From the NCBI GenBank assembly GCA_026120185.1, contig JANUWF010001218.1, positions 4,092,001 to 4,156,000 on the forward strand: a stretch of DNA of 64,000 bases, given 5' to 3'. Source of the DNA: Voacanga thouarsii (Eukaryota > Streptophyta > Magnoliopsida > Gentianales > Apocynaceae). The translations under genes were made by a program, and so were the position numbers. Below are positions 61,808 to 64,000 of this stretch, piece by piece. Every line of letters begins with the position of its first letter. Within the stretch, counting starts at the first letter, position 1. A model generated the notes under the pieces. It saw nothing but the letters and a program-made list of their open reading frames with translations, did not search any database and was not told the origin of the DNA.

Positions 61808-63149
61808 TGTTAGATATGACTATCGAATAAATACAATATTTGTATTTTAAAATTAAATAAATTATATTTTTATATATTTATATGTATAAGCCTATTTTGT
61901 CCACGAATTATTTAGATATTATAAATCAAGTATTTATTTGTTAAATACAAAAAGACTTAATTTATAATTTAATTCGAAATAAATTATCTGCGATCTAAAA
62001 TAAATTTGGATAATTTATTTTGTTGAGATTGTCTTAATTTTATTGAAATCTGTCATTGACTTTGATAATAAAATTAATGATATATTTTAATATATTCGAT
62101 ACACCATCAATGTTTATTTGTAGAATAGACCATACAAATAAAATATTAAAAGATTGTCGTACATAATACTTTAATCTTGAGCAAACAATTATTTAAATTT
62201 ACTAACTTGAAATTCCTTGAGTTACCAAAGAGTGATATTAACTCAATAATCAATATATCAGTATCTTGGAAATTAAAGTGAAATAAATATGAAATAATTC
62301 TTATGTAATATTGAATCCGTCATCTTTAATAGGCAAAATCATTTTCTCATGAGTTCTTCTAAGGGACAGTTAAATTTAAACTAAGTAATTCAATAGTGTC
62401 TATTGAATTCAATTTGTAGGTGTAACGTGGTCACATGGTACTGTCAAATTAAGGATTTGAATGAGGGGCATTATGGTCATACTGCCTCATTCAAAGTATT
62501 ATATTGATCGATGGGGTAATTTGTTGGATCGATCAATCATAAGGATATAATTATCGACTCCAATAATTGTAATTAGACTAAGAGTGCAATTACGTTCTTT
62601 TAGTGGAGTGGAACGTAATTAATAAATTATTTTTTAGTTGACAAAATAATTTATTAGAGTTTAGTCTAATTGTATCCAATCAGGTCCCTTCAGTGGTTCC
62701 TAGTTATGAGACAATAATAAATTATAAATATTTATACTTTATTAATGAAAATTAAGGAAATAAAAAATCGTATTTGAGTTGGAATAGGATAAGTGGAAAT
62801 AGTTGTATCCAACTATACTTTTCTTATTCTATCATGATTCGTATTTTGAGGTAGAGTCAATTATACATATTGGTGTATGACTCTATTTTCCGATTATGTG
62901 AAAAATAATATTTTCTCTATTTTTGTGTGAGTCTACTCTCTACAAAGAGAGAAAAATACGATTAGCGATTTTCTAATCTAGGGATATTACATTGAAGAAG
63001 ACTTGGGGGTTTGGAGCACTACCAGAAAGCCAAAGACTTCAAGAATCGTTTTTGTTGAAAACAATATCTATAAAAGGTATGATTTGTTTTCACGTACTCA
63101 TAAGATTTAATTTAGTTGGCACATAAGTATATCGATCCTATAACTAACA
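61808..63149. mobile_element. Probable solo LTR (copia-like), 1.34 kb
   Basis: Starts TGTTAGATATG and ends ACTAACA (TGTTAG...CTAACA termini). The body is A+T-rich and non-coding, with an AGAGAGAAAAATACG section near 62950 and a CTTCAAGAATCG...AAAAGGTATG stretch near the right end, typical of a copia LTR 3' part read on the plus strand. No normal 5-bp target duplication; instead the 45-bp direct repeat flanks it. Confidence 0.55.
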
Positions 63150-63194
63150 TTTAGTAATATTGTTACTTAAGTGCAAATATTTAAATATTTTAAA
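63150..63194. repeat. 45-bp direct repeat, right copy
   Basis: Partner of 61763-61807. Confidence 0.8.
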
Positions 63195-63289
63195 ATTGAT
63201 AATTCTTTTTACAGAAACCAATAATTAGGATCAATCTAATGGCATGTAAAAAAAAAAAAAAAACTTAGTGTATACTTTCTAACTAGCAC

Positions 63290-63935
63290 ATGTAAAAGCA
63301 AATTTCTAATCACAAGTATCAAAGATGAAAATAAGAATTTTCTTTCATTTCCTCATAGAATTTCATTATATCATTTCTTATTATTGCTTTAGGAATATTT
63401 TTATGCACAAGTTGTAGAGCCCTATATATTAATTTTTTGAAATTTTTTTATTTCAACAAAACCAAAAAGGTGTTCTAATATTTACAATAAATTTAGCCAT
63501 TCCATCTCTTACTTTTCCATGATTACAATGGAAATTATTTACAATTTAACCTCTCATATTTTGAATTTATTATTATTTAAATAAATTTTCTATCCAAATT
63601 TTATGCATCCTTTCCATATGTCTACATATAATGTTTTCCGTGCTTCAGTCTCTTATGGGCATATTCAACTTTACAGATTTTACATATTACCTTTTCTCTA
63701 ACGTCATTCTTATAAAAATGTTTCGAAGTATAATTATTTTCCCCCTCTTTATAGCAAATAAAAATTCAACATCTGTAATAGATTTAGGATTATTTGGATT
63801 AGAATTAGAAATATTTTGTATAATAGGACTTTCCTCATCTACTTTATTATCTAAATTTATGATCGGATCTGCATCATCCATAAGTTCAAAATCAAAGTCA
63901 AAGCATACTAAGGATTGTAAAGAACGACAATGAGA
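63290..63935 (-). pseudogene. hAT transposase 3, N-terminal remnant
   Basis: The minus strand reads MDDADPIINLDNKVDEESP (63881-63820), then a BED-like ICKVEYAHKRLKHGKHYM block near 63640, and further on GMAKFIVNIRTPFWF (about 63500) and AIIRNDIMKFYEEM (about 63340), the order seen after the zinc finger in hAT transposases. Frame changes and stops are frequent. The catalytic core is absent; the remnant stops near the solo LTR. Confidence 0.65.
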
Positions 63936-64000
63936 TTTTATTTTTCAAATCTTTAAATAAGATTAAATAAGACATTAATCAATTCACTAAATAAAACTAA

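Overview
This window is nuclear DNA of a flowering plant, almost certainly a eudicot. It is A+T-rich and made almost entirely of transposable elements typed by plant-specific families: Ty1/copia, long-LTR elements that are probably Ty3/gypsy, hAT, MuDR-like (MULE), CACTA/En-Spm and Stowaway. I find no intact host gene. Every recognisable coding region carries stops, frameshifts, deletions or insertions. The picture is an old, nested transposon block of the kind found in pericentromeric or gene-poor chromatin. The species cannot be named from the sequence.

Layout. 1-3364: the 3' part of a very long LTR, ending inside the integrase of copia element 1 (3365-5645). The 3' LTR of copia 1 is split after 13 bp by a complete non-autonomous LTR retrotransposon (5659-12005, TSD AGTAT), and the rest of that LTR continues to about 13.7 kb. 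13.74-23.0 kb: the 3' end of another long-LTR element, whose LTR is split by copia element C on the minus strand (14557-22012). 23016-29181: a hAT element with its own transposase and pieces of at least two host genes. 29.2-31.5 kb: inverted LTR-like fragments. 32.0-34.6 kb: a decayed CACTA transposase region on the minus strand. 36667-36896: a Stowaway MITE. 37.8-38.2 kb: a CACTA terminus. 38212 to about 42440: copia element 3 with a 916-bp insertion. 43850-50311: a second hAT element split by a copia-type solo LTR. 50.4-52.6 kb: inverted LTR fragments. 53.1-59.9 kb: a decayed MULE transposase on the minus strand, cut by a 3.84-kb solo LTR (54840-58682, TSD CAAAT). 61.8-63.15 kb: an LTR with an odd 45-bp flanking direct repeat. 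63.3-63.94 kb: a third hAT transposase remnant.

The most interesting object is the hAT element at 23016-29181. Between matching terminal repeats with a near-perfect 8-bp target duplication it holds a nearly complete Ac-like transposase gene and, on the opposite strand, a three-exon RWP-RK (RKD-type) transcription-factor pseudogene and the first exon of a PEX11-like peroxisome gene, plus a third exon-like piece I could not name. This looks like a gene-carrying (Pack-type) hAT element.

The insertions give a relative order. The copia elements, the MULE and hAT-2 are older. The long-LTR insertions, the AGTAT element, the solo copia LTR and the 916-bp insert are younger than their hosts. Several target duplications are exact and can be tested directly.
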